A DNA stretch of 64,000 nt from Pedobacter sp. WC2423 (lineage in GTDB: Bacteria; Bacteroidota; Bacteroidia; Sphingobacteriales; Sphingobacteriaceae): positions 1,426,001 through 1,490,000 of the forward strand of contig NZ_CP162005.1 of NCBI RefSeq assembly GCF_040822065.1, written 5' to 3'. A program made the translations under genes and the position numbers. The notes under the pieces are model-generated. The model searched no databases, was not told where the DNA came from, and saw nothing but the letters and a program-made list of their open reading frames with translations. Of the stretch, positions 1-7,916 are shown piece by piece. The first letter of the stretch is position 1. Every line of letters starts with the position of its first letter.

Positions 1-140
1 TGTTTACCGCAGGTGGCCAAACAGGGCATATCCATATTTCGGGCATTCCAATTGACGAGGCGAAGCGCATTAGAGATCTGTTATTGAAAAAACTAGACCT
101 GCCTGAAAATCCAACAACTGAAATGAATCCTGATGAATAA
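1..140 (+). CDS. bPH2 (YdbS-like) membrane protein, 3' end only
   Basis: This is the tail of a gene that begins before the window. The reading frame starting at base 3 encodes FTAGGQTGHIHISGIP followed by a charged helix and ends at TAA 138-140. Bacterial PH-domain (bPH2/DUF304) proteins of the YdbS type usually end this way, with a strand and a helix. The stop overlaps the ATG of the next gene by eight bases (ATGAATAA), which implies translational coupling. YdbS and YdbT are typically encoded as such a pair of membrane proteins of uncertain role. The call rests on the short tail and on the YdbT-like neighbour. Confidence 0.6.
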   Translation, partial: FTAGGQTGHIHISGIPIDEAKRIRDLLLKKLDLPENPTTEMNPDE

Positions 141-1635
141 CGATTTCAGCAAACCGCAGCGTGAATCGGCCTTTGGTATCATTATAATGGGCGCTCATAC
201 TATGCTGATGATTGGCAAGGCGAGTTTTTTCTTATTCATTATTGCTTTTGTAAAGATGTCGGGCACTTCTTTTACCTATCTGATATCAGGTATTTCTGCA
301 ATAATCATATTCAGTTTTATATTCGCTTATTTATGGTATTTAAAATTCACATTCTTTTTAGATAAAGAAAAGCAGGAGTTTGTAGTGAATAAGGGGATCT
401 TCAATCGTGATCAGGTAATTATTCAACTCGATAAAATACAGCAGGTTAACATTAACCAGAATATTCTGCAGAAAATTATTGGCGTTTATGGGTTAAAAAT
501 CGATACTGCTGGTGCTCATGGTGAAGAAGTAAGCATTAAAGCCATTGACGAAACTTCTGCTTATAACCTTAAAGAACATTTATTAAATAACAGAACTGCA
601 ACTAAAGCCGGATCGGAAATTGAAAGCGAAAATAACAAGGCAGAAGAAGTACCATTTTTAAGAATAAGCGAATGGACCTTGTTTAAAGTTGGATTAACCT
701 CTAATTATGGACAAAGTTTAACTTTACTTGCCGCTTTTTTTTATACCGTTATTTATGAGGGCAGGCAACTTCTTGATACTTTTAAAATTGATAAACATGA
801 AATTCAGAGTACGGTAACAGGCATGTTAACCATTGTTACGGCTTTTATCTTAATTGCATGCCTTTTAATTGTATTGTTGATTATTAACCTGGTCAGAACC
901 TTCTATAAGTATTTCGAGCTCGAAATTAGCGCGCATAAGAATACACTTGTGCTCTCTTCAGGGTTGATTGCCAAGAAAAACACCCTGATTAGCCCTAATA
1001 AAGTCCAGATTACAAAATATAGTCAGAATTACTTCCAGAAAAAGATGAACATGCTGAATATGAGTTTAAGGCAGGCTCATTTTGGTCAAAGTAAAAAAGG
1101 ACATGAAATGCAGGGAAACACTTTAGAAATTCCGGGGTGTAATGCTGGTGAACGGGATGAATTATTAAAAATGATATTGGGTAAGGCACCTATAAAGGGA
1201 AAAACCTTTGTTCCAGACTGGCGTTTTTTAAACCTGCCAATTTTCTTCAAACTGATTTTACCCGTTTCAATCTTTTTGCTCCTGGCTTTTAATATCCCAG
1301 AGGTGAAACCTTTTATTGGTATCGCAATCGCGTACTTCGTTATAGGTGTGCTAATGATTTATATCAGCTACCGCTGGCACCGGATTTCAGTAAGTCAGGA
1401 TTTCATCATCAAAATCAGCGGAATTTGGGATATTTCGGATGAAATTGTAACACCAAATAAGATTCAGGCAATTACTACTTTTCAATACCCCTGGCACAAA
1501 GGAGTGGATGTTGGGCACCTCACTTTGCATACCGCTGCAGGGCAGATTCATTTTAAATATGGCAATTATACCGAAATTAAACAGTTAGTAAATTATTGGT
1601 TGTACCAGGTAGAGATTCAAGACTCCGTTATTTAA
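133..1635 (+). CDS. YdbT-like membrane protein with repeated bPH2 domains
   Basis: This 500-residue integral membrane protein alternates paired hydrophobic segments (about 15-65, 200-260 and 370-420) with soluble bPH2 domains (about 70-150, 270-345 and 420-490). Each domain follows the family pattern of a beta-rich stretch after the membrane pair, as in FNRDQVIIQLDKIQQVNI and LISPNKVQITKY. In Bacillus the YdbS/YdbT pair contributes to resistance to some membrane-active compounds, but the biochemical role is unknown. The length matches YdbT proteins (about 490-510 residues). Its start overlaps the stop of the preceding bPH2 gene, so the two are very probably co-translated. Confidence 0.8.
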   Translation: MNNDFSKPQRESAFGIIIMGAHTMLMIGKASFFLFIIAFVKMSGTSFTYLISGISAIIIFSFIFAYLWYLKFTFFLDKEKQEFVVNKGIFNRDQVIIQLDKIQQVNINQNILQKIIGVYGLKIDTAGAHGEEVSIKAIDETSAYNLKEHLLNNRTATKAGSEIESENNKAEEVPFLRISEWTLFKVGLTSNYGQSLTLLAAFFYTVIYEGRQLLDTFKIDKHEIQSTVTGMLTIVTAFILIACLLIVLLIINLVRTFYKYFELEISAHKNTLVLSSGLIAKKNTLISPNKVQITKYSQNYFQKKMNMLNMSLRQAHFGQSKKGHEMQGNTLEIPGCNAGERDELLKMILGKAPIKGKTFVPDWRFLNLPIFFKLILPVSIFLLLAFNIPEVKPFIGIAIAYFVIGVLMIYISYRWHRISVSQDFIIKISGIWDISDEIVTPNKIQAITTFQYPWHKGVDVGHLTLHTAAGQIHFKYGNYTEIKQLVNYWLYQVEIQDSVI

Positions 1636-1697
1636 AGCTTGCCTTTTATAAATTAATTTAAATTAGATGCATTACTTTACATTTAAGAAAATATAAT

Positions 1698-2129
1698 ATG
1701 GAATATATTTTTGGCGCATTCTTCATTTTAATCAACTATATGATGCTTTATAAATATTCACGACAGCTGAATGATAAGCGAGTGAGAATTGCGCTGATCT
1801 GTATCTATTTATTTCTACTGGGGTGTGGACTGATCATCCATACATGGTTTTTGAACATTACGTTGCTTTCCTCATGGGGAACAAGTATTTTGTTCAGAGT
1901 TTATTGTTCAATTCAGATTTCGATTATAATTTGGTTTTTTAACCGGGCAATGCCGTATCTTACTACAAGAGTGATTAGTTTCCACCAACTTTATAATACT
2001 GATAATCTCAACCGACAGCCTGTTAAATTTTTAATTGACCAACAAAAGAATATTATAAGGGTGGCCACTATTCTGATTTTTATTTTCTCAATAATGATAA
2101 TGTATGTAATTTGGTTTGTTGAATCATAA
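1698..2129 (+). CDS. Small hypothetical integral membrane protein
   Basis: This is a 143-residue protein with four predicted membrane segments (about 2-22, 30-50, 58-80 and 117-140). A basic, soluble stretch lies between the third and fourth (around RAMPYLTTRVISFHQL). No catalytic motif is visible and I do not recognise the family. It follows the bPH2 pair by 62 bases on the same strand and might be a distal member of that transcript. The ATG at 1698 is preceded by an A-rich leader, as usual for this phylum. Confidence 0.55.
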   Translation: MEYIFGAFFILINYMMLYKYSRQLNDKRVRIALICIYLFLLGCGLIIHTWFLNITLLSSWGTSILFRVYCSIQISIIIWFFNRAMPYLTTRVISFHQLYNTDNLNRQPVKFLIDQQKNIIRVATILIFIFSIMIMYVIWFVES

Positions 2130-2297
2130 GCCTTTTTTAAAACTGATTTGAGGATTTTGAGGGTGAATTTGATAATGGGGGATTTTAGAAAGTTACTAGA
2201 TTATTTTGAATCTGAGAGTAAGTTGCAGCTATCAAATTCAGGTGGCGCACGAGGGTTTATTTGGTAGAAGTTACCAAAAATTAATAAATGTTAAGAT

Positions 2298-2621
2298 ATG
2301 AAAAAGACCAAATTAACTATATCAGGAATAGGGCTGTGTATACTTATACTATCATGTAGTAGTATATTTTTCTACAATGATGCTTTTACCTTATTTAAAA
2401 TTCAGGTTCCGATTATGATGATCAGCGGTTATTTTATGGCTACTTTCCTGGCATCATACATTTTGGATAGAAAGATTTTCTTGGCGAGGTCACAAAACCT
2501 CGATACAATTAATCCATACAAAACTATGATTCAGATCCTTCCCTATATGAATTGGTTTATTTTTGGCTTTTTTGGTGTCATGTGCTTCATATCCATATTA
2601 GTATTAGTGTTTCTAGCATAG
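2298..2621 (+). CDS. Small hypothetical membrane protein
   Basis: The product is 107 residues long with three hydrophobic segments (about 6-25, 36-55 and 80-105). The N-terminus (MKKTKLTISGIGLCILILSC) has a Cys near the end of the first segment and could be read as a lipobox, but the following SSIFFYNDA and two more membrane spans make an integral membrane protein more likely. No family is recognised. It is the last intact plus-strand gene before a stretch of broken coding sequence. Confidence 0.45.
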   Translation: MKKTKLTISGIGLCILILSCSSIFFYNDAFTLFKIQVPIMMISGYFMATFLASYILDRKIFLARSQNLDTINPYKTMIQILPYMNWFIFGFFGVMCFISILVLVFLA

Positions 2622-2639
2622 CAGGAGAATATCCATGGA

Positions 2640-2977
2640 TGGTTAATTCGTAAATTTAAAATTAAACAAAAGCAGGAAATTAAAGTTGAAGATGCCTATG
2701 CGGTTATTAAATCAGCTGGCTTTATTGATGCCTTCTCTTCGTGAATGTGATAAAGATAGTGAATGGAGTATTGCTCTGGAGTTTCGCCATGTGTTCTTGT
2801 ATTGCGGGCAGGTTGTTGAGGCAAGAGAGATTTACTGTTCGTTGACAGTTAAATTCAATCCGAATAATGACCGTCTTTTGAAGTGAGGAGCCCATTTTTT
2901 ATCCCGAAAGGGTATTAAAGGAACAGTCTATTGATGATCTTGACCAGAGTATTTGGACGCAAATAGGCAAAAGCTAG
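2640..2977 (+). pseudogene. Remnant of an unknown protein gene broken by two frameshifts
   Basis: Three successive reading frames each give protein-like sequence that joins end to end. The first is KVEDAYAVIKSAGFIDAFSS to a stop at 2742-2744. The second is RECDKDSEWSIALEFRHVF and onward to a stop at 2884-2886. The third is EEPIFYPERVLKEQSIDDLD and onward to a stop at 2975-2977. The middle frame also contains a 66-residue open frame from 2686, but its first residues read another frame of the same gene. The joined product would be about 110 residues; the family is not recognised. Two indels within 340 bases indicate decay. Confidence 0.5.
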
Positions 2978-3098
2978 ATTTGTAAACTTTAGCTAAAAGC
3001 TAAAATCCACATTCTTATAAACAGCAATCGGATGTTTCATTTACAGCTCACCCCCGTACTTCAGCTTCTTATTGGTGCAAATTTGTCAGAATAGTAAA

Positions 3099-3272
3099 TT
3101 AACCTCCTTTACGACCACTAGCTCTGAGTACCGGAGGTAATATCTTTCCGAAATTTTCGTCACTGTTTTCATTTTCCACTTCTGGTAAAATACTTTCGAC
3201 AGTTTCCTGTGGTTCAGGCGTTAGGCTGGTTTCTGATAAGTTTAAATTATTTTTTTTAGATTTATCGCTCAT
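3099..3272 (-). CDS. Hypothetical small polar peptide ending in Gly-Gly
   Basis: Starting at the second in-frame Met (MSDKSKKNNLNL), the product is 57 residues: very polar, rich in Ser, Glu, Asn and Pro, with the tail VLRASGRKGG. There is no signal peptide, membrane span or Cys. An alternative ATG at 3315-3317 would add 15 hydrophobic residues. The acidic-leader and short basic-tail layout resembles some ribosomally made peptide precursors, but no modification enzyme or exporter is nearby, so that reading is speculative. It could also be a chance open frame in a decaying region. Confidence 0.3.
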   Translation of the reverse strand: MSDKSKKNNLNLSETSLTPEPQETVESILPEVENENSDENFGKILPPVLRASGRKGG

Positions 3273-3349
3273 TTGTATTTTGAGTATTTGTAAATCGGTA
3301 GACAAGATGTTCACCAATAGATTAAAGATACTAATAATTGTAGTCTATT

Positions 3350-3575
3350 TTAAAGGAGCTCAGATTTTTTTAGGTGGTCAAGTTGAAAGGGGCCGCCAAC
3401 CGAGTAAATGATAACTTTACCGTTGAGATTAAACTGATCTGGGTTGGCTCGGCTTGACTCAAAATGAAAATTCTAGTTTGAGTTCTGCACTGAATGCCTC
3501 GGCATCCGATAGGATTTCCCCACCATAATATCCAATGATGAGGCGCTGGCCTTGATATATCTTTTTACCTTTCAC
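3350..3575 (-). pseudogene. Remnant related to the frameshifted lipoprotein at 4334-5784
   Basis: Two short frames on the minus strand look coding. Bases 3575-3459 give KGKKIYQGQRLIIGYYGG and onward, ending ELKLEFSF. Bases 3469-3350 give NPDQFNLNGKVIIYSVGG and onward, ending in a stop. The second piece resembles the segment NNNDFTGKVVVYSLGSKS of the lipoprotein further downstream on the same strand (shared pattern NGKVxxYSxG). I read this as a fragment of a paralogous gene, broken by at least one frameshift. The similarity is short and was judged by eye. Confidence 0.35.
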
Positions 3576-3668
3576 AAGTCAACATACTGATAATCATATA
3601 TATATAAACAATATTTTGTTGTAATATTTAGTTGTGCAACAGCCACTCAATCGCTTATTTTGAGATAT

Positions 3669-3718
3669 CCACCAAAACCCTTGCAAATCAAATGATTGCA
3701 AGGGTTTTGTTTTTGGTG
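3669..3718. terminator. Stem-loop beside the far copy of the tRNA-Lys 3' repeat
   Basis: A 13-base stem AAAACCCTTGCAA (3674-3686) pairs perfectly with TTGCAAGGGTTTT (3696-3708) around a nine-base loop. An outer CCACCAA/TTGGTGG pair extends it. A second stem-loop of the same size and loop length lies at the equivalent position beside the intact tRNA-Lys (7844-7876). The two differ in stem sequence, so one is probably chromosomal and the other came with the inserted element. Confidence 0.6.
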
Positions 3719-3748
3719 GATACTATTCTCTGTGATCCCGCTGGGATT
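3719..3748. repeat. Direct repeat of tRNA-Lys 3' end (att-like site, far copy)
   Basis: These 30 bases are identical to 7887-7916. The shared block holds the last 16 bases of the tRNA-Lys gene (read on the minus strand) and 14 bases beyond it. Nothing upstream in the tRNA is duplicated here, since the sequence after 3748 no longer matches. An exact copy of a tRNA 3' end several kilobases from the intact gene is the usual mark of tyrosine-recombinase integration. The pair brackets about 4.1 kb. Confidence 0.75.
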
Positions 3749-3947
3749 TACACTTACTGTAAAACCAGCGTTTAGCAATATTTTACAGTGGTTATGAAAT
3801 TCGACTCCCGAATAAAGCACCTTTTTTAATACAAATTGCTATAATCTAAAAAGTAAAATAAACTTTCATGTCCTTACAGCAATTTAAACTTCCTTCCTTA
3901 TTTAGAGTAGCTCACATCTAAAAACCTCCCAACTCCGCATGTCTGAA

Positions 3948-4322
3948 CTAGTTAGTCGATATTATTACTGATTTTTTAGCACTTGTTATAGTGACAACCC
4001 AAAGAATTATAAATGGAATTAAAAGAATTAAAAATTCAGGGCGTAAAAATAAATAGCCTAATAAATAAATCAAAGGAAAATAGAAAAGCATTTTTTTAAA
4101 GTACTTCTTTTCCACGAAAAAAGGAAGGATAGCAATTCCAACGTGTGATATGATAACAATTATCCAAAACAACATGTCTCTGAATCGTATTTCATTAAGC
4201 TGTAGAAAATCTATAAACTCAAATTGGTATACAAAACCCCAGTTCCCATTGATTGAAATGCCCGAAAATAGGCTTAATAATAGCATTAATATTAAAAGAA
4301 TTCTAATTTTTATATTTTTCAT
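3948..4322 (-). CDS. Small hypothetical four-span membrane protein
   Basis: The protein has 124 residues and four hydrophobic segments (about 6-24, 49-70, 80-92 and 95-115) with almost no soluble part. It starts 11 bases after the stop of the frameshifted lipoprotein gene on the same strand, so the two would share a transcript. A small polytopic protein encoded directly after an exported putative hydrolase could be an immunity or partner protein; that is inference from position only. It is one of the few intact frames between the two tRNA-Lys repeats. Confidence 0.5.
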   Translation of the reverse strand: MKNIKIRILLILMLLLSLFSGISINGNWGFVYQFEFIDFLQLNEIRFRDMLFWIIVIISHVGIAILPFFVEKKYFKKMLFYFPLIYLLGYLFLRPEFLILLIPFIILWVVTITSAKKSVIISTN

Positions 4323-4333
4323 ATCTAATTTAA

Positions 4334-5784
4334 TTAATCACAAGGTCCTTTTCCAAATATACCTTTACCAGGATACAGATTAACTCCTATTTTATTCTTT
4401 AATGCTCTACCAAAATTTGCGGGAGTATTTTTGAATAATCCTGAAGTTGAATCTTCAAATTTTGCTCCTGCTGCATTCATCCAACTTATTGCAGCATCAG
4501 TACAATTGTATTCATTTGAAAGAGCATTTGTTAGAACATAATCTTTAGTAGCAAAATCACTTTCTACTTTTTTTAGTCCTGCCTGAAACTGTTCTTTGGT
4601 TACATTAATGGTAAAACTCACATCAGCGTCATGTCCACCATTATCCTCCATTGCACCTTTAGACGAAATTGGATTGCTAGAAGGATAGAATCCTAACGTC
4701 TGTCTCACATTTGTTCCATCAGTATTGTTCTTTTCAAAGGTCACAAATGTGTGTCCCACATCAAAAAAAACCCCGTCAGGTCTTGTGAAAATTATTCCTG
4801 TTGGTACCCCATATGAATTTGTAGAGACTCCCGGTTTAACTATTTTATACCAGTCAGTTGTTCCAGGAACTGGCTGATTAGCATAGATAGTCATGGTATA
4901 ATTTTTTGCTTCTTTTCCGTCATTAAAGCAACCTGTATATTTTTTGATATCTTTAATCTTAGGTTTTCCATCATTAACAGGTACTGCCGTTGCTAAGTCG
5001 CTATTAGACATCTGGCTTGGACTACTTGTTCCACCACCGCCACTACCTCCGCCTCCACTATTTGGATTACCAACAGGGAAATTAGGTCCGACTATTATTG
5101 GATTAGTTCGATCCGCTGGTGGAAATACATAAGGTTGCTCTTTACGCTCAGTTGTAATGTTTACTTCTCTTAAAGGAATACCCGGTCCTCCAGTATCATC
5201 AGGGCCGCATTCATCACATGGCGCGGTTGGTGGGGCACTCGATAATCTTCCACTCGAGTTGTGTGTTTCCATAGGAATCAGTTCCTTAGTTACAATTCCA
5301 TTTTCGAACTTTCTTCCTTTAATTGTACTCTTTGAGCCAAGGCTATAGACCACAACTTTCCCCGTGAAATCATTGTTATTAATATAATCTCTTTTTTCCG
5401 CCAAAGGTTTATTCGCCTCTTTTTTTTACTAAAATAAATAGTATCTACAAAGACTTTGTACACAGAGGCATCTATCTTTCCTTTCTGGTCTTTTTGAAAT
5501 AATATATCGGTCAGAATCCAGGTACGATTATCCAGTAAATCACGGAATTTTACCTTGAGTACCTCATTATTCTTTTCAGAGATTACCTGCTTGGCATAAT
5601 CCCAATTATTTTCCAGATTCAAGGCTGGCTTATTCTCGGCTATCCAAGAACGTGCCTCTTCTACCGTTACAGTTGATTCCTTTTCGGATAAGATTGTTGT
5701 CGTGTGTTCTTGATCTTTCTTGCAAGAGCTTAAGCTAAAAAATATTAACAAATAGAATAACAATAAATAATATTTCTTTTTCAT
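4334..5784 (-). pseudogene. Lipoprotein with permuted-papain-like C-terminal domain, split by a -1 frameshift
   Basis: Two overlapping frames form one gene. The first starts at 5784 (MKKKYYLL...) with a lipoprotein signal (FSLSSC, Cys21) and reads to KVFVDTIYFSKKK. It then meets an eight-A run (5420-5427 as T on the plus strand). The second frame, shifted by -1, continues EANKPLAEKRDY to a stop at 4334. Its apparent start at 5404 is only an internal TTG codon. The joined protein would be about 483 residues: lipoprotein leader, a small domain with VTVEEARSWIAENKP, a Gly/Pro-rich linker, and a C-terminal domain with GHTFVTF (His about 345) followed by YNCTDAA (Cys about 428). His before Cys fits permuted NlpC/P60-like folds; that assignment is tentative. 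Either the gene is broken or the shift is programmed. Confidence 0.6.
5419..5427 (-). other. A AAA AAG slippery heptamer at the frame junction
   Basis: On the minus strand the zero frame reads AGT AAA AAA AAG AGG. The last bases form A AAA AAG, the heptamer used for -1 frameshifting in dnaX. A single -1 slip here joins exactly to the downstream frame (GAG GCG AAT AAA). No strong downstream hairpin or upstream Shine-Dalgarno stimulator is visible. A one-base loss from an A9 run would give the same picture, so function is not established. Confidence 0.45.
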
Positions 5785-5856
5785 AAATAAGGTTTTGACT
5801 TCCAATGACAAACCTAATCTATTACTCCAATTATAATTTTGACATTTATCAAAAAA

Positions 5857-6464
5857 TTATTTTTGTTTTCTAATACGACTCAATGTTTCTTGTGAAATAC
5901 CCAGATAAGAAGAGATATATCCTAATGATATCCTCTTAATCAATTCAGGGTGATTTGTTACTAACTGTTTATAATTCTCTTTAGCGCTCAGTGTACGTAG
6001 GTTATTAGTCTGTATTTCATTTTGAATATAATAATGCTCAGTAAGTTTACGACCAATAAAATTGAATTCTAAAAACTCTTCATATAACTTGTCAACTTTT
6101 TCTCTCAATAATTCGATGAGGATACAATCTTCCAAAGTTTCTAAATATTCAAAACTCGGTTTACCTGTGAAAAAGCTATACACTGAAATTAAGAGCTCAT
6201 TTTCAAGCAAGAGCCAGGATGTTATTTCTCTTCTTCTTTATTTATATAATAAACTCTTGCTGATCCTTTTACAATAAAATAAATAGAGCTACTACGATTT
6301 CCTGGTTTTAAGAGCTTTGTTTTCTTTTTAAAATTTTTCACCTCACAATTCATAATAAATGAATTCATTAACTCCTCACTTACAGGGTAAATTGAATTAA
6401 ACAGATGAAATAAATTTATATAACTCTCATTTGAAGTATTTTTATCCATAATTTGGCTGTTCAT
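5857..6464 (-). pseudogene. Crp/Fnr-family transcriptional regulator, frameshifted
   Basis: The N-terminal frame (6464-6222) encodes a cyclic-nucleotide-binding-like start with KKKTKLLKPGNRSSSIYFIV, typical of the beta-roll of Bacteroidota Crp-like regulators, and stops after YYINKEEEK. The -1 frame resumes EITSWLLLENELLISVYSFF, then the dimer helix, and ends with the helix-turn-helix ISSYLGISQETLSRIRKQK (stop at 5857). The junction lies in a GAAGAAGAGAAA purine run near 6222-6234, without a canonical slippery heptamer. The joined length, about 200 residues, is normal for the family. This is most simply a one-base deletion that inactivated the gene. Confidence 0.7.
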
Positions 6465-6886
6465 TTTTAGTTTATAACTTCTGAGCTCTGTTTAATATGT
6501 AAATTTTCTGAAGATGAGAACTGAAATAGCATGCAGGCAAACGCATCACTCTCCTTAGTGGCCTAAATGGGCTTTCATTTTCCCATTCAGGTTTCTAAAT
6601 CATTTTTAATTCTTGAATTTGAATTGTTGTGTTAATTTTTAATCCAAATTAGTTGAATAAAACAGGCACTTAACTTAAACGGTATTGAGGCACTTCCAGC
6701 TTTTCACTATGTTAAGATGTGGTACTCGATAAATATAACGTAATTTTTTGTAGTGGCCATTAGAATATGAAGAACTGTAATGGCATAACTTACTTATATT
6801 CAATTCGTCTTTGATCTAATAAACAAATTGGCTATTTTAAATTTACAGCCTGTAATTATCTATAAATAATATGCAGAATCTAAGGA
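6465..6886. other. AT-rich region without recognisable genes
   Basis: No open frame with protein-like composition was found on either strand. The stretch is AT-rich with scattered stops and shows no clear terminator or promoter. It lies between the broken Crp-like gene and a possible transposase fragment, inside the interval bracketed by the tRNA-Lys repeats. Confidence 0.5.
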
Positions 6887-7012
6887 TCAATTCATAAACT
6901 TGTGGAGCAGGCTCTTTTTAAGCATAAATTTTGACACGCTAAACAGAAAGTTTTTGATATCACGGATGCTCTTATGCCTCTGGAAGTTTCTGTGAAAGCT
7001 TTCAATTTGCAT
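6887..7012 (-). pseudogene. Possible C-terminal fragment of a transposase-like protein
   Basis: A 41-codon minus-strand frame reads MQIESFHRNFQRHKSIRDIK and onward to SLLHKFMN and a stop. An in-frame TGA sits 12 bases upstream, so the rest of any gene is missing. The basic, helical, Phe/Lys-rich composition resembles the tail of an insertion-sequence transposase, but I cannot assign a family. It may be chance. Confidence 0.2.
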
Positions 7013-7091
7013 TGGAATGACTCAGGGGAAACAAGGCCGGGCTGTTAATAAATAAATCAAAATAGCTAAATAATAAATCTATATCGGCCGG

Positions 7092-7360
7092 GTACTGCCT
7101 GAGTACTGGTCGAGTACTCGTTAGGGTAAGACCAAGGTAAGAGCAAGTTGAGTCCATGGCAAGTCCAAGTCAAAACAACTAGTTGAAACAACATGGACTC
7201 GACATGCTTACAGCCCGTTTACAACCTGGTATCACCCCGACCACCACTCAGGCACAACCAAACCATAACTAGTTGAAGATTAATGAAATTATAATCTCCC
7301 CTTTGACTAACCCATGGACAACTGCAGACAATTGCAGACAGTTGCGGACAATTACGGACA
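7092..7360. repeat. Short tandem and inverted repeat cluster
   Basis: Three repeat types sit together upstream of a broken gene. First, an 11-base tandem GTACTGcctGA / GTACTGgtcGA / GTACTCG covers 7092-7120. Second, GAGTCCATG (7150-7158) and CATGGACTC (7192-7200) form an inverted pair flanking a CAACTAGTTG palindrome (7176-7185); TAACTAGTTG recurs at 7266-7275. Third, a 10-base tandem GACAATTGCA with variants repeats about 4.4 times at 7317-7360. No coding frame runs through the stretch. The role is unknown; replication, regulation or replication-slippage products are all possible. Confidence 0.55.
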
Positions 7361-7426
7361 TTTTTTACGCATCAGGATAATCTTTAACGCGAATAGCTTA
7401 CATTGGTGGAAAGGCATTTATTTATT

Positions 7427-7706
7427 ATGGGAAATTTAACAGGTAAATTTTCAAAGGGAATCCTGGGCGATTTCATTTTTAAAGCAGCAGTTTGGAGTAC
7501 AGGTTGTTTCAAAAGTTCTGTACTGGGCATAATGAAAGAATCATGGAAACCGAAAAAGGCATCAGAGAACTTTTGTAAAAGTAGCCAGCCTGGAAAAATC
7601 AGAATCTTTCCTCCCCCTAAGAATCCACTGAAGCGTTGGCCGATCTCTTATCAAAGTAATCAGGGCGTTTAATAACGATAAATTGAACTATAAAATCAGG
7701 AAGTAA
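7427..7706 (+). pseudogene. Remnant of a small MGxLTGKxSKGxLGxFxFK-type protein
   Basis: The first frame reads MGNLTGKFSKGILGDFIFKA and stays open to 7672. Protein-like sequence then appears in the other frames: ESTEALADLLSK from about 7620, and RSLIKVIRAFNNDKLNYKIR to a stop at 7704-7706. I recall similar N-termini in repeated small proteins of Sphingobacteriaceae but cannot verify this here. At least two frameshifts separate the pieces, so the gene is dead. The repeat cluster directly upstream may belong to the same unit. Confidence 0.4.
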
Positions 7707-7840
7707 TTAGCTCATTAAAGAATCATAACCATCTGCTTTGAACTAAGAAAATATCAAACCCAAAACTTGAAATTTAATCCCTGATCCACAAGTTTATGAC
7801 TTGATCCGATTTAATGCTTATTTTGATATATCCCCTAAAC

Positions 7841-7876
7841 AAAAAAAACCTGCAATCGTTTGATTTGCAGGTTTTT
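7841..7876 (-). terminator. Terminator of tRNA-Lys
   Basis: On the minus strand, AAAAACCTGCAA (7876-7865) pairs with TTGCAGGTTTTT (7855-7844) around a nine-base loop and continues into a T-run. It lies 24 bases beyond the tRNA 3' end, as expected for an intrinsic terminator. Confidence 0.8.
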
Positions 7877-7886
7877 ATTTACTTTT

Positions 7887-7916
7887 GATACTATTCTCTG
7901 TGATCCCGCTGGGATT
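7887..7916. repeat. Direct repeat of tRNA-Lys 3' end (att-like site, tRNA copy)
   Basis: This block is identical to 3719-3748. It covers the last 16 bases of the intact tRNA-Lys and the 14 bases after it. Together with the far copy it brackets the decayed island. Identity stops exactly at both ends, as expected where recombination exchanged flanking sequences. Confidence 0.75.

Noticed and set aside
2686..2886. 66-residue open frame as an independent gene
   Set aside because: Its first 19 residues read the neighbouring frame of the same remnant. The protein-like part starts only at RECDKDSEWS and continues from the previous frame.
3719..3748. Second complete tRNA-Lys gene
   Set aside because: Only the last 16 tRNA bases are present. 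The sequence beyond 3748 has no T-loop, anticodon or D-arm.
5290..5418. C-terminal tail of the first lipoprotein frame as a real ending (KRRINLWRKKEIILIT...)
   Set aside because: The composition changes sharply at the A-run, while the -1 frame continues domain-like sequence, so this tail is out-of-frame translation.
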